DNA of 40,397 bases from Emiliania huxleyi CCMP1516 (GCF_000372725.1 NW_005195017.1:302040-342436), one strand, 5' to 3'; positions 9,201 through 20,339 are shown, counted from the stretch's first letter. Notes: generated from the letters alone by a model not told the origin. Numbers and translations are program-made.

Positions 9201-12200
9201 CCGACAAAGCTGGCGCCCTCGAGCGCGACGTCGCCACAGTTCTGCACGAGCATACCTCCTCCCCACTGCGCGAGTTGGGGCGGGAAGGCGTAAGCGGGGA
9301 GGGCGAGAGAGCGAGAGAGGGCGGGCAGGGCCCAGAGCGGCCCTTTTGGGGAAGGCGTCCCCCGTTTGCCGAACCATGTCCCTCTGCCTTCCTCTCCCGC
9401 TTCCGGCGCCGCAATGGCGTGCGAGCGTGCGTGTGCGGGGGAGGCAAGCGTGTGCGGGCGTGGGAGACGCACATTAGCCGTGCACTCGCTGAAGCTGGCG
9501 CCCTCCAGCGCGACGTCGCCGCTGTTGTACACGTACATACCTCCTCCGTCCTGCGCGAGTTGGGGAGGGCAGGCATTAAGCGGGGAGGGCGTCAGAGAGC
9601 GAGAGAGGGCGGGCAAGCCCAGCGCGGCCCTTTTGGGGGAAGCGTGTCCCCGTTTGCCACCCCATCTCCCTCTGCCTTCTTCTCCCGCTTCCGGCGCCGC
9701 AATGGCGTGCGAGCGTGCGTGTGCGGGGGAGGCAAGCGTGTGCGGGCGTGGGAGACGCACAAAGCTAGCCGTGCACTCGCTGAAGCTGGCGCCCTCCAGC
9801 GCGACGTCGCCGCTGCTGTACACGTTCATACCTCCTCCGTACTGCGCGAGTTGGGGCGGGCAGGCATAAGCGGCGAGGGCGTCAGGGAGCGAGAGGGGGG
9901 GCAAAGCCCAGAGCGGCCCTTTGGGGAAGGCGGGACCCGCCACCCCATTGTCCCTCTGCCTTCGCCTCCCGCTTCTGGCTGCGGCGATGGCGTGCGAGCG
10001 TGCGTGTGCGGGGGAGGCGAGCATGTGCGGCCGTGGGAGACGCACATCGCCAGCCGTGCACTCGCTGAAGCTGGCGCCATCCAGCGCGACGTCGCCGCTG
10101 TTGTACACCCACAAACCTCCTCCGCCCTGCGCGAGTTGGGGCGGGCAGGCATTAAGCGGGGAGGGCGTCAGGGAGCGAGAGAGGGCGGGCAGGGCCCAGA
10201 GCGGCCCTTTTGGGGAAGGCGTCTCCCGTTTGCCGAACCATGTCCCTCTGCCTTCCTCTCCCGCTTCCGGCGCCGCAATGGCGTGCGAGCGTGCGTGTGC
10301 GGGGGAGGCAAGCGTGCGCGGGTGTGGGAGACGCACATCAGCCGTGCACTCGCTGAAGCTGGCGCCATCCAGCGCGACGTCGCCGCTGTTCAGCACGTAC
10401 ATACCTCCTCCGCGCTGCGCGAGTTGGGGCGGGCAGGCATTAAGCGGGGAGGGCGTCAGAGAGCGAGAGGGGGGGCATCCACAGCATTCCAATGTGGCGA
10501 GGGCTTGCGGGGCCGAGCGGTGCGTGGGAGAGAGGGGCGGCGCACTTGGCTAGCCTCGCAGCCCGTGAACGACACGTCCTTCGTCGCAATGTCGCCAGCG
10601 CCAAAAGCGAGCACCGCACCGCCATTCCCGCCATATTGACCACGCCCGTCCACAAAGTGCAGCGCCTCCAGGTAGAGGCTGCAGCCGCCCGAGATGTAGA
10701 ACATGTTGGAGCTCTTCTTGCCGTCGAGCGTCGCGCCCTCCCCGCTGCTCCGGACCGAGAGGAGCATGTCGCCGCTGCACGCGACGTTGCTGCTAAAGGC
10801 AAGGCGGGCGCCCGGCGGGACGTAGACGATCGCGTTGCGTTTCTCGGCCGTGGCCTTGTTGATCGCGTCCCGGATGTCTTGAGGCGTGTGGGCGAAAGCC
10901 TCGCCGGGGACGAGCGGGGGCAGCGGCGGTGGCGGCAGCTGCGGCGGGGGCGGGGGCGGAGACGGGGGCGGGGAGGGCGGCGACGGAGGCGCAATTTGCG
11001 AGAAGGAGACGTCGTCCAGCGCCATGTCCGAGCTCCAGCCAGGCCCCGTCTCACCGTTGAAACGCACCTTGATCGTGGACGCGGGCAGAAGGACCGCCGC
11101 GTCGAGCCAGGCGTCGCCCTGGTCGCCGTTCTTGCTCCAGAGCGTCGACCAGCCCGTCTCGTTGTCGTTTGCCTCGATGGAGAGCGTGCCCATGGATGAG
11201 CCGAGCATGTGGTAGAAGAAGGAAAGGGTGGCGTCCTGCTGGAGCACGAAGAGCGGGCTCTCGAGCTGGTGCAGCTTGTTGGAGCGTCCAGACGAGGCCT
11301 CGGTGAAGAGGTAGGCGCCCGAGCCAGTGGTGTGGTCGCCACTCGGGCCTGTGTTGGACGATGGAGTGCCGCCGTTGGTGCGTGTCCAACTGAACCCGTC
11401 CGGCGCGATGTCGTTCCAGATGCAGGTGTCGACCTCGAAATCGCAGCCCAGCTGCACCATGCCGGGTAGAAGAGGCGGCGGAGAGGGCGGCGGAGGGGGC
11501 GGTGGCGGCAGGAAGGGCGGCGACAGCGGAGAGGGAGGTGGCAACAGGGGCGGCGGAGAGAGCGGCGGCTGCGGAGGCGAAGCCGGTGGCGCAAACCGCG
11601 AGAAGGAGACGTCGTCCAGCGCCATGTCCGAGGGCCAGTCAGGCCCCGTCTCACCGTTGAAACGCACCTTGATCGTGGACGCGGGCAGAACGACCGCCGC
11701 GTCGAGCCAGGCGTCGCCCTGGTCGCCGTTCTTGCTCCAGAGCGTCGACCAGCCCGTCTCGTTGTTATAGGTCTCGACGGAGAGGGTGCCCATGTACGAG
11801 CTGGAGGAGTCGTACATGTGGTAGAAGAAGGAAAGGGTGGCGTCCTGCTGGAGCGAGAAGCGCGGGCTCTCGAGCTGGTGCAGCTTGTTGGAGCGTCCAG
11901 ACGAGGCCTCGGTGAAGAGGTAGGCGCCCGAGCCGGTGGTGTGGTCGCCGCTCGGGCCTGTGTATGGCGATGGAGTGCTGCCGCTGGTGCGAGTCCAATA
12001 GTACCCGTCCGGCGCGGTGTCGTTCCAGCCGCAATTGTCCAAGTCAAAGGTGCAGCCGAGCTGCTCGGAGAGGGGGGGCGGCGCAGGAGGCGGAGATGGA
12101 GGCGGAAGCGGCTCCCAACTCCCGGACCCAGCTTCGCCCGAGCCAGCCTCGCCCGAGCCAGCCCGAGCCACGCGGCCGTCTGCGGATGGGGTTTGGTCGA

Positions 12201-14982
12201 GGAGTGGTGGTGGGGGCGGCGGAGAGGGCGGCGGCAGCGGTGGCGGGTTGGGTAGAAGCGGAGGAGCCGCGGCGGCTTTGCCGACGAGCAGCGCGGCGGC
12301 GCTCATGCGGACGAGCGCGTCGGTCGCCTTCTCGCGCCAGACGAGTGAGGCGGTCATTTTCATGCCGGCTCGCCCGAGCAGCACGGAGGCCCCAGCGAGG
12401 CCAGCCTCAACAAGCTTCCGCACCATCCCGGGCTTCCCAGCGTCGGCGGGCCGCAACTTGGGCGACGTGTCGTTCACGGGCAGGACGGTGTCGCGCCCCC
12501 GAGCGATGATCCCCGTCCTGTTGCTGTAGACGGGACCGACAAAGTCAATCTCGGGCTCGCCCTTGCGCTCCGTGCTGTTGCGCGAGGCTAGGACGGTCTC
12601 CAAGTCGGCCTCGCCCTACACGCAAACACACAGGCAATCCGTCAGCGGGCTAACGGCTCGCACACAGAAACAGCCGAGGGGCGCTCACCGGCTGCTTCCC
12701 GTAAACGTCCTTGATGATGGACGCCGGCGGCTCGCCAATCAGGTGCAACGGCTCGCCCACCGCCTCGTTGACGACGTCCATCAGTGCTTCCAACAAGCGC
12801 CCCTCGTCGTGCCCGCCCTGAACAGCGCGCGGGCTGTGGGTCACGAGCTGGCGCGGTGCGGGTACTAGCAAGCACGAGCGAGCAAGCACCGGGTGGTCGG
12901 CGGGCACGCTGTCCGAAGAGGCGATGGCTGCAAACGAGCTGCTGGTGTCGTCGCCGCCAATCTCGCAGAAGCCGTTAAGCGATGCCGGCGCGATCGGCGT
13001 TGTGACTGCGGGAAAGGAAGTCGGGGACTCGTGCCACCGCGAGGAGAGAAGCGCGGAGGTGGCAGAGTACGAGGAGAGCGCAAACGCGGTTCCGAGGCAG
13101 AGCAGCGCGAGGATGCCAAAGAGGCGGAGCAAGTAGGACGGGCAGAACTTGGGCCAAGAGAACCAGCCGGAGGCAGAGACGGAGCCCTCCGGCGTGGTAA
13201 TCGTGGTCGTCTCGACGTTGGCCGTCGCGCCCTGAACAGGAGGGCGGGAGACTGGCGGTTGAGCGGCGAGCGGGGGAGGAGGCCGCATGTATGCAGGCGG
13301 CGAGCACCGAGTCTGTGGTCGACGGCGTGGAGCCGCGGGGCACCTTGCCGGTGCCGCCGAGGATGCCCTCGTTGCCGTCCATTCCGATCAGGGCCCCGAA
13401 CCGGTTGTTGCCGCCGACCGGGGCGATGCTCTTGGTGCGGACGATCGGGGCGGACGCGCCCTTGTGCCCCTTCTTGCGGCGCGGGTTCGACGGGGTGGTC
13501 CTGTCGGGGATGCCCTGCGCACGCGCAAGCGGTGGGTGCGTCAATAGTTGAAGCTCTGCGTTGCCACCACAGCGTGCGAGGCGCTCACCGCCGGGGCGAG
13601 CTTCTCCGCTGGCGGAGACTCCTTGGCCGAGACGGTCCAGTCGGCGTCGCCCTACGTGCAATGAAAGCGGGGTGCAAGTGAAGGAGTGGGTTGGCAGACG
13701 CCGCGGCGCTCGCCGCTGGAAGCTCCTTGATCGACGGCAGCGGCGCGCCGCCGGCGGTGACCGGCTCGAGAGCCGGCGCGTCTTCGGTGACCGGCTTGAG
13801 AGCTGGCGCGTTTGTGGTGACGCCGGTTGGGGCCGTCTTCGGGTCGGTCGGGCGGTCGGGCCGTCTTCGGGCCTTTGAGTTCATCACCGTGCCGATGGCG
13901 CCGCAGGCGATGGCGAGGAGGATGAGCACGATTGCGGGCATGAGAAGCGGCGAGCAGCTCACGAGCGAGGACGCCGTCGAGGCGACGGCGGAGAGGAGCA
14001 GCAGGAAGGGCACCGAGACGCGACTCTTGCTCAGCCGAGGACGGACCGCCTTGCTGGCCCGCTGCCCCGAGGCCGCACCGGAGCGCGGCGCCCGCTGCCC
14101 TAGCAGCAGCCAGCAGGCGCCGCACGCTTGGAGTAGCAGCACCGCCGCAGGGGCGCAGCACCACCACCACTCGCGGAGGGAGGGCTGGCCAGGAGTGGCG
14201 TCGTCGTCGACGATGGCGCGCACGGAGTCGCTCGCGCCGGTCCGGAACAGCTTCTCGCCCTGCGCGATCTCGGTGGTCGGGCATGACTGCCCCAAAGTCC
14301 CGCCACCGCGGCAGATGCCAGAGGCGCGCAGCGCCTCCGCCAGCGGGTAGAGAAAGTTGTGGTCGGAACCGGGGGGTGGCTCGAGCAAGCCGGCGTGGAG
14401 GGCGACGCCCTCGTCCCACGCGTGCGCCGAATCGCCCTCGAGCGAGAACTCGCTCAACTTGTTGGCCTTGCGGCGCACGTTTGCGTCGCCAGACTCGCTA
14501 GTAGCGCACTCGTTCATGATGCACGCCTCCTTGTGGGCCGCCTCCGCGCACGCGTCGCTGCCGAGCGACGCGGAGGCGTTCGGCACGTGATGTGCGCTCG
14601 ATCCGGCCGCGCCGTAGCCCGCGAGTTCGACGCTCACCAACTTCTCCACACGGTCACCTCCTCGGCAACCGTCAAAGGCGGAACTGGTCTTGCGCGGCCC
14701 GCCGAGGCTGCCGCGGTTGAAGATCGTGCGCTGGACGTCGGCCGGGATGCCCAGCATGTCGCGGATGGCGCCGCACGCTGGCTGGGAGGTGTCCTCAGCC
14801 GCCGTCTCAAGGCCGCGCAGCGCCGAGCGCGCCGCCAACGTCGAGCGCCCGTCGTGGTCGATGCAGGCGTGCTTGATCGAGTCCGAGCCGAGTGCGTCGC
14901 CCGCGATGCGAGTCGGGCCGCTCTCGGCGGTCGCGAGCCCCGCAAGCAGGCCGAGCAGAAACAGGCGCACACAGGTGCACAT
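5077..14982 (-). CDS. Large multidomain MAM/beta-helix/Cys-rich/7TM-TIR receptor-like protein
   Basis: A 13-exon model, all introns phase 0, about 2809 aa. Exons (high to low): 14982-13714, 13651-13589, 13514-13308, 13231-12689, 12615-10546, 10414-10337, 10126-10046, 9841-9761, 9550-9473, 9265-9179, 9109-6554, 6470-6204, 6126-5077. Order: signal peptide 1-20 (RLFLLGLLAGLATA); Cys-containing region; membrane segments about 273-295, 323-341, 346-367; linker LPSIKELPA; membrane segment about 545-570; two MAM domains (about 880-1035, 1095-1245) between Pro-rich linkers; beta-helix about 1270-1575; EGF/ephrin-type Cys repeats about 1575-1940; multi-pass region about 1960-2430; TIR and degenerate TIR about 2446-2770. 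I infer a surface receptor with extracellular adhesion modules and intracellular TIR signalling. The first intron uses a GC donor. Met at 14982 was chosen because it starts the signal peptide; an in-frame Met lies at 15069. The N-terminal quarter (exons 1-3) could be a separate gene, with a Met at 13288 as the alternative downstream start. Confidence 0.7.
6471..9060 (-). other. Cys-rich (GCC2/GCC3, ephrin-receptor-like) and multi-pass membrane region
   Basis: Exon 11 starts with a beta-helix edge (FVDNIAS, TTFFGNSAPGN), then about ten Cys-rich repeats such as CPAGTHMPN, CAPGQYQPASGQEECLPC, CAAGSFSPDVG and CEPGHFAATPGLAKCERC, typical of GCC2/GCC3 modules in protist surface proteins. Hydrophobic helices follow, starting at AGIFVGFVIVIAALAATYAG, with FKIVVGFYQVSSILG after the first basic loop, as in multi-pass domains that often follow such repeats in protists. 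The last helix (FAVVLTAVMLAVSLAVILVS) precedes the TIR domain in exon 12. Confidence 0.7.
9110..10545 (-). repeat. Tandem exon/intron cassette array (5 beta-helix exons)
   Basis: Five short exons (78, 81, 81, 78 and 87 nt) each encode one coil of the form GGGMYVYNSGDVALEGASF followed by SECTA. They are separated by near-identical introns of 210, 204, 210 and 207 nt with donor gtgcgt and acceptor ctcgcgcag. The repeating unit is about 285-288 bp. The preceding large exon ends with the same coil (GGAVLAFGAGDIATKDVSF), so the array arose by duplicating an exon together with its intron. All four inter-cassette introns are multiples of three and lack stops in frame, so the stretch is open from about 9140 to 10492 without splicing. 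Confidence 0.85.
10890..12120 (-). other. Two MAM domains with Pro-rich linkers
   Basis: Exon 5 holds two similar copies of a MAM domain: GCTFDLDNCGWNDTAPDGYY / GCDFEVDTCIWNDIAPDGFS, SGDHTTGSGAYLFTEASSG, ATLSFFYHM, NETGWSTLWSKNGDQGDAWL and SDMALDDVSFS. MAM domains are extracellular adhesion modules with N-glycosylation; NDT and NET sequons are present. The copies are very similar at DNA level too (compare 11040-11340 with 11640-11940), indicating a recent internal duplication. PPPSPPPP-type linkers flank both, as in algal wall and surface proteins. Confidence 0.85.
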
Positions 14983-15071
14983 TCGGAGGCTGCCGAGAGA
15001 GAGATGCCAGCGCTTGGTATAACAAGAGATGCCGGCGCCCAAATCGGTGTGAACAGTCCAAGAGTCCATAT

Positions 15072-15304
15072 CTGTGTGACCGTCATCGCCCGTCTAGCGT
15101 CCACCCATACCGCGTTGGTGTCCCAGTCGTTGGTCGGACTGTGTTTCGCCTTCCCATCAATCAATCAATCCATATCTTGAGCACTTGTCTTGTGGTTCTG
15201 TGTGTCGCTCCTGTGTGACCGTCATCGCCCGTCTTGCGTCCACCCATACCGCGTTGGTGTCCCAGTCGTTGGTCGGACTGTGTTTCGCCTTCCCATCAAC
15301 CAAT
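15072..15304. repeat. Direct repeat, 139-bp offset
   Basis: About 92 bp beginning CTGTGTGACCGTCATCGCCC at 15072 recurs at 15211 with one or two differences. It lies directly upstream of the TIR receptor start, so it may be in its promoter or 5' UTR. TTGAGCACTGGATAGGGTCGAT at its end also occurs near 38016. Confidence 0.85.
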
Positions 15305-16504
15305 CACTTGAGCACTGGATAGGGTCGATCGATCGGACTCGGGGCCGGTGCTTTGACGCAGCACAGTGTGCTTCGTGGTAGCATGAACTCAGAACGGCCC
15401 CCCGAGAGCGCCTCTTCGACGCCCACGGGTCCCGGGGGGTCGGAGGGGTTGCGAGAGGGGGGCCCTATTTTTTGTTTGAATCCCGGAGGCCGTTCGAACA
15501 TGAATTGACGTGTGTCTCGCGCCTTGCGGGGGGGGAGCGGAAAGGAGGAACCTCTTCCCAAGAGCACCACTCTTGGCACACTGGGTTCTCAGCCACCTCC
15601 GATGTGTACTTTCGATCTTAAGGTGGTTCTTGAGAGTTGTGAACGAGGCCGCTTGCCCGCTTCTCTTAAGGGCGTAGTTAGGGTGCCCACAGGACCCAAA
15701 AGAAAATAGCTTTCCGCCTCAAAAAGGGACGCACGAGGCAAATCTGATGTTGGCCAGTTCCAATAGGAGCGAGGCCTGAGGCTCTTCCGTTGGGGGACCG
15801 AGTACATAGGAAACGAGGGTTTCCCATTGTGACCCGCTCCAGTGCGAGCGTGACAAACTGCACTTGGCGCCGAGCGCCCGCGGCTCAGACCTTGTGCAAG
15901 CCGACCCTCGGTGGACACGCCGGTCCGGACCGTGGGCGCTCGGTGTGGAGCAAGCAAGACCCCCCGCTCTAGGGTACCGAGGCTCCACCCCCCCCTTGGC
16001 GCCTTGTGATTTTCGTGCGAAGACAGCGAGATCTCGGCCCGCGTCCTCCGCTCGCGCCGGCCGCCCATGCGCCCGCGGGGCTCCCCGACGGGGCGGGCCT
16101 CGTGCTGATGGACCCAGCCGAGGTGCCCGACCAGTCGGAGTGGCGCCGACGCGCTGCGCGCGACCACCAGCCAGCTTTTCAGCGAGGCCGAGGACGGTGT
16201 GTCGAGAGAGCTGACAGTCCAAGTCGAGCAGCCGCTTTTTTTGCCTCTTTTTGAGCGCTGCTGCTGCACACCCAGCCCACCAGTGATAACCGCCTCTCGT
16301 CGTCATGTACCGACCGTGCCCAGCACCACGCCATACCTATCTCGGAGTGAGGGCCGTAAGCGCACGGGCTGGATGATCTTGATCCTTGGTGCACTTGGAG
16401 CACTTGGAGTGCAGTCATCAACCGCACATCACACACACACACAACGCACGGCTTGTATTTTCTTTTTTCGCGCCTCTTCGACGCCGGTGCGGACCTGTTG
16501 GTCC
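15305..16504. other. Intergenic, no confident gene
   Basis: Contains at 15506-15557 an inverted copy of sequence also present at 341-395. A short open stretch at 16080-16200 (MDPAEVPDQSEWRRRAARD) may be an exon but has no visible partner. No rRNA or tRNA signature was recognised. Confidence 0.5.
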
Positions 16505-18821
16505 ATGCGGCGCTCCGGAGAGGATGTGCTGAGGATCCTGCGGCAAGCGCCGATCGGGCCAGCGCCGGCGCCGCCGCCGCCGCCGCCGCCGCCGCACCAG
16601 CAGCCGCCGCCGCCGCACCAGCAGCCGCCCCACAGGCGTGCTGATCCGCCTCGCTGCGGGTCTGCGGGTGGCCGCCTGCATCCGCACAATCAATCGCCGC
16701 GTCCGCCACCTCACCAGCGGTCACCGCAGCCAAGCGTCTCTTGCTCCACCGGGCCGCCTCCCGCCAACCTCACGCCGCTCCAGCACCCGCTGCAGCACCG
16801 CGCAGCAGGCAGCGAGCCTTGGCACCGCCCGCCGCCTCACGCAAACGGCGCGGGACAGCAGTCGCACGCACCGCCGCCAAACTACAGCGGGAGGCTGCCT
16901 CAGCCGCCGCTCCAGCAGCCGCCGCCGCCGCAGCAACAGCAACAGCCGCAGCAGCTGCTGCTGCGGCAGCAGCAGCAGCAGCCGTACGCGCCGAAGCACC
17001 AGGCGAGTCCTGGGACGCGCCCCCAGCCGCAGCAGCAGCAGCAGCGGTGGCAGTCGCCACAGCAACCGACGCTTCCCCTGCCGCCGCCGCCGCGGCAGCA
17101 GCAGCAGCAGCAGCAGCAGGGGCAGCAGTGGCAGCAGCAACATCAACAACAGCGTTGGCAGAAAGCATGGAACTCGCGGCCGCCCCCGCAGCTGCCGCGA
17201 CCGCAAGCGCAGCCGCAGCCGCAGCCGCCGCCGCACCAGCCGCCCCCTCCGTCTTTCCCTTTGGGTCAGGCTTTTCCTCTTGCGATGGCGTCGCCGCAGC
17301 AGCCGGCGTTTCCCCTGCCGCCGCCGCAGCAGCAGTGGCAGCAGCAGCAGCAGCAGCGGCCGCCGTCGGTGCAACCACTTCCGCCGCGGCTGCAGCCATC
17401 TCTAGGGCATCAGGGACAGCAGGTGCAGCACGCAGCGGCGGCGGTGCCGGCGCCGAGGGCAGAGGCGGCGGCGGAGCGGGTGGAGGCGGCGGAGGCGGTG
17501 GAGGCGGCGGAGGCGGCGGAGGCGGCGGAGGAGGCGGAGGAGGCGGAGGCGGCGGAGGCGGCGGAGGAGGTTGGCTGGCTGCAAGAGATGGAGGAGTATT
17601 TGGCGGCGGAGGGCGTTTCTGGCACGAACCAGAAGCGCACCATGCGCGCCGTCCGCTCGCTCGTGCGCGGTGACGGCGTGCCGTTCCCGAAGGCCGCGAA
17701 GCCACCTCTCGCCGCCGGCCGCCCGCTCCGCTTGAGTGACGATTTGGTCCAACTGCTGGCGGAGGCGCGCGAGTGGTGCCCAGCGGAGGAGGACAAGTCG
17801 CGAGGGTGGCTGTATGCCCACCCGCTCAAGAAGCTGATGCTCTTCAAGCGCGAGCGAGGCGCCTCGTGGCTTGGGATGCCCCTGGCGCCGCCGCTCTCGA
17901 TGCTGGCGGAGGACATGTCGAGCGACGACGAGGAGGACGAGGGCGAGGACGAGGAGGAGGGCAGGCCGCTCGCCGCGAGGGTTGCGCGGGCGAGGACGTC
18001 GCGGGAAGCTCGCGGCGATCGGAAGCCGATGGCGGGCGCGAAGGCGGCGGCGGTGCGAGGCGGTGGCGACGACGACGATTTCGCTCCCAGGCTGCCACCG
18101 CCACTGAGACCGTCCGCCTCCGCCTCCGCCGCCGCCACTTCCGCCGCAGTCCCCGTTTCCTCCGCCGCCTCCGCCGCCTCCGCCGCCTCCGCCGCCTCCG
18201 CCGCCGCCTCCTCCGCCTCCCCCTATTCTTCCTCTGCCGCCGCCGCCGTTCTCTCCACCGCTTCCGGCGGAGGCGTCTCCTGGTCCGACCTCTGGGCGGC
18301 CGCGGCATTCGGCGGCTCCTCTCACCAACGGCCTGTGAATAGGAGACTCGTCGGAGGAGGACGAGCGCCCGCTATCCTCCCGCCGCCGCCGCCCGCCGCG
18401 TCCCGCCGCAAAGAAGCTCGACAAGAAGCGGCCGCGCGCCGCGCTGGCGCCAAGTGCCGCACCCGTCGCCGCCACCCCTTCTTCCGCACCCGCCCTTTCC
18501 GCCACCGCAGCCAACGCCGCCCCCGCCGCCGCACCCTCCTCCGCGGCCGCCGCTTCCGCCGCCGCCGCCTCCGCGGCTTCCATCTCCGCCCCCTCCGCTG
18601 CTGTCGCCGCGGCTCTGAACCCCTCGTTGCCGCTGCCTCCGCCGCTCCCCCCTCCAGCGCTGCCGGGCCGCGAGAACCGTGCCCCTCCCCCCCTCCGGAG
18701 CGCCGGGCGTGGCCAGCTCCCACTTGGCCCCAAAGATGGCGCCGGACCCGCCGCTGCGCCAGGCCCCCACCCGCCGCCGCGCGTGCGCTCCGTGTTTGCC
18801 GAGTTTGCGTACAACCCGTAG
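16505..18821 (+). CDS. Low-complexity Q/P/A-rich protein with one ordered block
   Basis: From Met 16505 (MRRSGEDVLRILRQAPIG) the frame runs through poly-Pro, Gln-rich (WQQQHQQQRWQ) and Ala/Glu-rich segments. An ordered block follows at about 17570-17890: GWLQEMEEYLAAEGVSGTNQ, KRTMRAVRSLVRGDGVPF and GWLYAHPLKKLMLFKRERG. Then come an acidic run (SSDDEEDEGEDEEEG) and Ser/Ala repeats. Near 18330-18345 the convincing frame changes: DSSEEDERPLSSRRRR continues one frame over and ends FAEFAYNP plus stop at 18819-18821. An acceptor aatag lies there but I found no matching donor, so this may be an intron or an indel. I do not recognise the family; Gln/Pro tracts with acidic and basic runs suggest a nuclear regulatory or RNA-related protein. 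CAG/GCC repeats keep all frames open, so length alone is weak evidence. Confidence 0.5.
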
Positions 18822-19077
18822 TGAGAAGAGCAAGCGTATAAAACAGACAACTACGGTCCCTTCTCTCTACACATCGCGATACGACCGACCCGCGACCGAT
18901 CTCTCCCGTCGCGTCTCGGCGGCACTCGGGACTCCCGGCTATGACTCGCGGTCGGTCGGGACTCGGCGGCGGCCGGTGATGCCAGCCCCTACTGCTTTGA
19001 CGCGTGAGGAGCAGCAGATACTCCTGAGTCCAGTCTCGACTGTGTCTGTCGCCACACAGTCACAGTGTCACAGACGA

Positions 19078-19857
19078 TCAAGGCCAAAAAAATGGTCCAG
19101 AACCGCCTGCCGTTCCACCGCCCCTGCCCCCGCCGGGCCCGCCCTTGCCTCTCCCCTTGCCTCTGCCGCTACCTCCGCCCTTTGGCTGCTTGCAGCGGTT
19201 GCACGCCATCCTGCTAGAATAGTTGTGGTTGTTGCACGAGTTGCAGATCCAATCGCCCAAGCGAAAGCAATCGCCCGGGCGAACGGAGTCTTGAACGGAG
19301 AACTGCTGGTGCTGCCCGGCTTCGGGAGGCGGAGGCGGGGGGCGACCATCAAGCCTCGGTGGCGGTAGCAGCCCGGGTTGCATCGAGGAGCTCGATAGGG
19401 AGCGCGACCTTTTACCTAGGCTGCGCAGACCGCCAGGGCGTGGCGGCGGCGGCGGCGGCGGCGGCTGCTGTGGCTGCTGTGGTAGCGGCGGATGCCCACC
19501 CTCACGGCCGAAACGACTCGGCTCCGGGATGCTTCCGCTCCAACTTCCTCCGCTACGGTATCTCGGCCCGCCGGCCCGGCCTTCCCGGTCGCCGCGATTA
19601 CCATCGCCACCGTCGCCGCCACGCGCGCCCCACTCGCCGCGCCAAGGGCGGCTCCACTCCCCGTCCCGGCCTCCGCCCGTGCTGCCACCATCTCCACCTC
19701 CGAACCCGCTGCAACCACCTCCACTGCCGCCTCTGCTGGCACACTCCCGCGTGTCTGTCGACGGCGGCGGAAGCGTCGGTGGACGCTGCTTAAGAGCTGC
19801 TAGGCCCGCCGCGAGGCTAGCCGCCAGTCCTTGCCTCTCCGCCGGCCGCTGCCGCAA
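19078..19857 (-). CDS. RanBP2-type zinc-finger protein, Gly/Pro-rich
   Basis: Near the C-terminus lies RPGDCFRLGDWICNSCNNHN continuing YSSRMACNRCKQPKGG: W-x-C-x2-C, the Asn between, and C-x10-C-x2-C spacing, a textbook RanBP2 zinc ribbon. Such fingers bind single-stranded RNA or ubiquitin. Upstream are a Gly-rich, RGG-like segment (GGDGNRGDREGRAGG) and Pro runs; the tail is GKGRGKGGPGGGRGGG, again RNA-binding-like. I infer an RNA-binding protein. It ends in a stop at 19078-19080. The open frame has no ATG at its start (the 5' limit given is a TTG), so an upstream exon is likely but not identified. Confidence 0.65.
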   Translation of the reverse strand: MRQRPAERQGLAASLAAGLAALKQRPPTLPPPSTDTRECASRGGSGGGCSGFGGGDGGSTGGGRDGEWSRPWRGEWGARGGDGGDGNRGDREGRAGGPRYRSGGSWSGSIPEPSRFGREGGHPPLPQQPQQPPPPPPPPRPGGLRSLGKRSRSLSSSSMQPGLLPPPRLDGRPPPPPPEAGQHQQFSVQDSVRPGDCFRLGDWICNSCNNHNYSSRMACNRCKQPKGGGSGRGKGRGKGGPGGGRGGGTAGGSGPFFWP

Positions 19858-20134
19858 AGGCGGAGTCTGATGCAGCGATGAAGGAAGCGGTTGATGCGCT
19901 CAAGGCACCCACTACGGGCTCCCCCACACTCTCCTGTGTAGCGGTAGATCTCTGCGAGGCCACCCTCCCCACCGCACGTCTGACCCCGAGCCTGCAGCGC
20001 GACGCAGGCGGTCGCGGGGGAGACGGGGTCCCCAGCCCGCCGCAGGCCCCTGATTTTTACTTTTTGAGCTAAGCCTTCTTGGAGCACTTGGAGCCTTCTT
20101 CGATGTTATTTTTCCCGATGTTTACCTGTTTTAC

Positions 20135-20280
20135 TTGGTGAGAATTTTACAACAAAACTCCCTCGCACAACACTGGGCACGGGACTGGCGCGCACTGGCA
20201 CTAACACAGGTACACCACGGGAGCCGCCTAAGCGACTCCTGCGAGGGTGGCGAGGCACTTACTCGCAGAGTGTGGGTAAA
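20135..20280. repeat. Dispersed repeat copy (family also at 31.3-31.6 kb)
   Basis: Contains ACTGGCGCGCACTGGCACTA then ACACAGGTACACCACGGGAG and CCGCCTAAGCGACTC, shared nearly base for base with 31440-31515. A, T-rich words (GAATTTTACAACAAAACTCC) precede it in both places, suggesting a mobile or MITE-like origin. Confidence 0.75.
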
Positions 20281-20339
20281 CGAAAGTACCGTATTCGGTA
20301 CTATCAAGAAAGACAGCGAAAAAAGTCGCCGCGGCAGTC

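Noticed and set aside
10440..12047. 535-codon Arg/Ser/Thr-rich frame on the minus strand
   Set aside because: Out-of-frame shadow of the MAM-domain exon, which has clear domain matches.
15500..16010. Possible rRNA or structured RNA
   Set aside because: Mixed base composition drew attention, but no conserved rRNA, tRNA or snRNA segment could be recognised.
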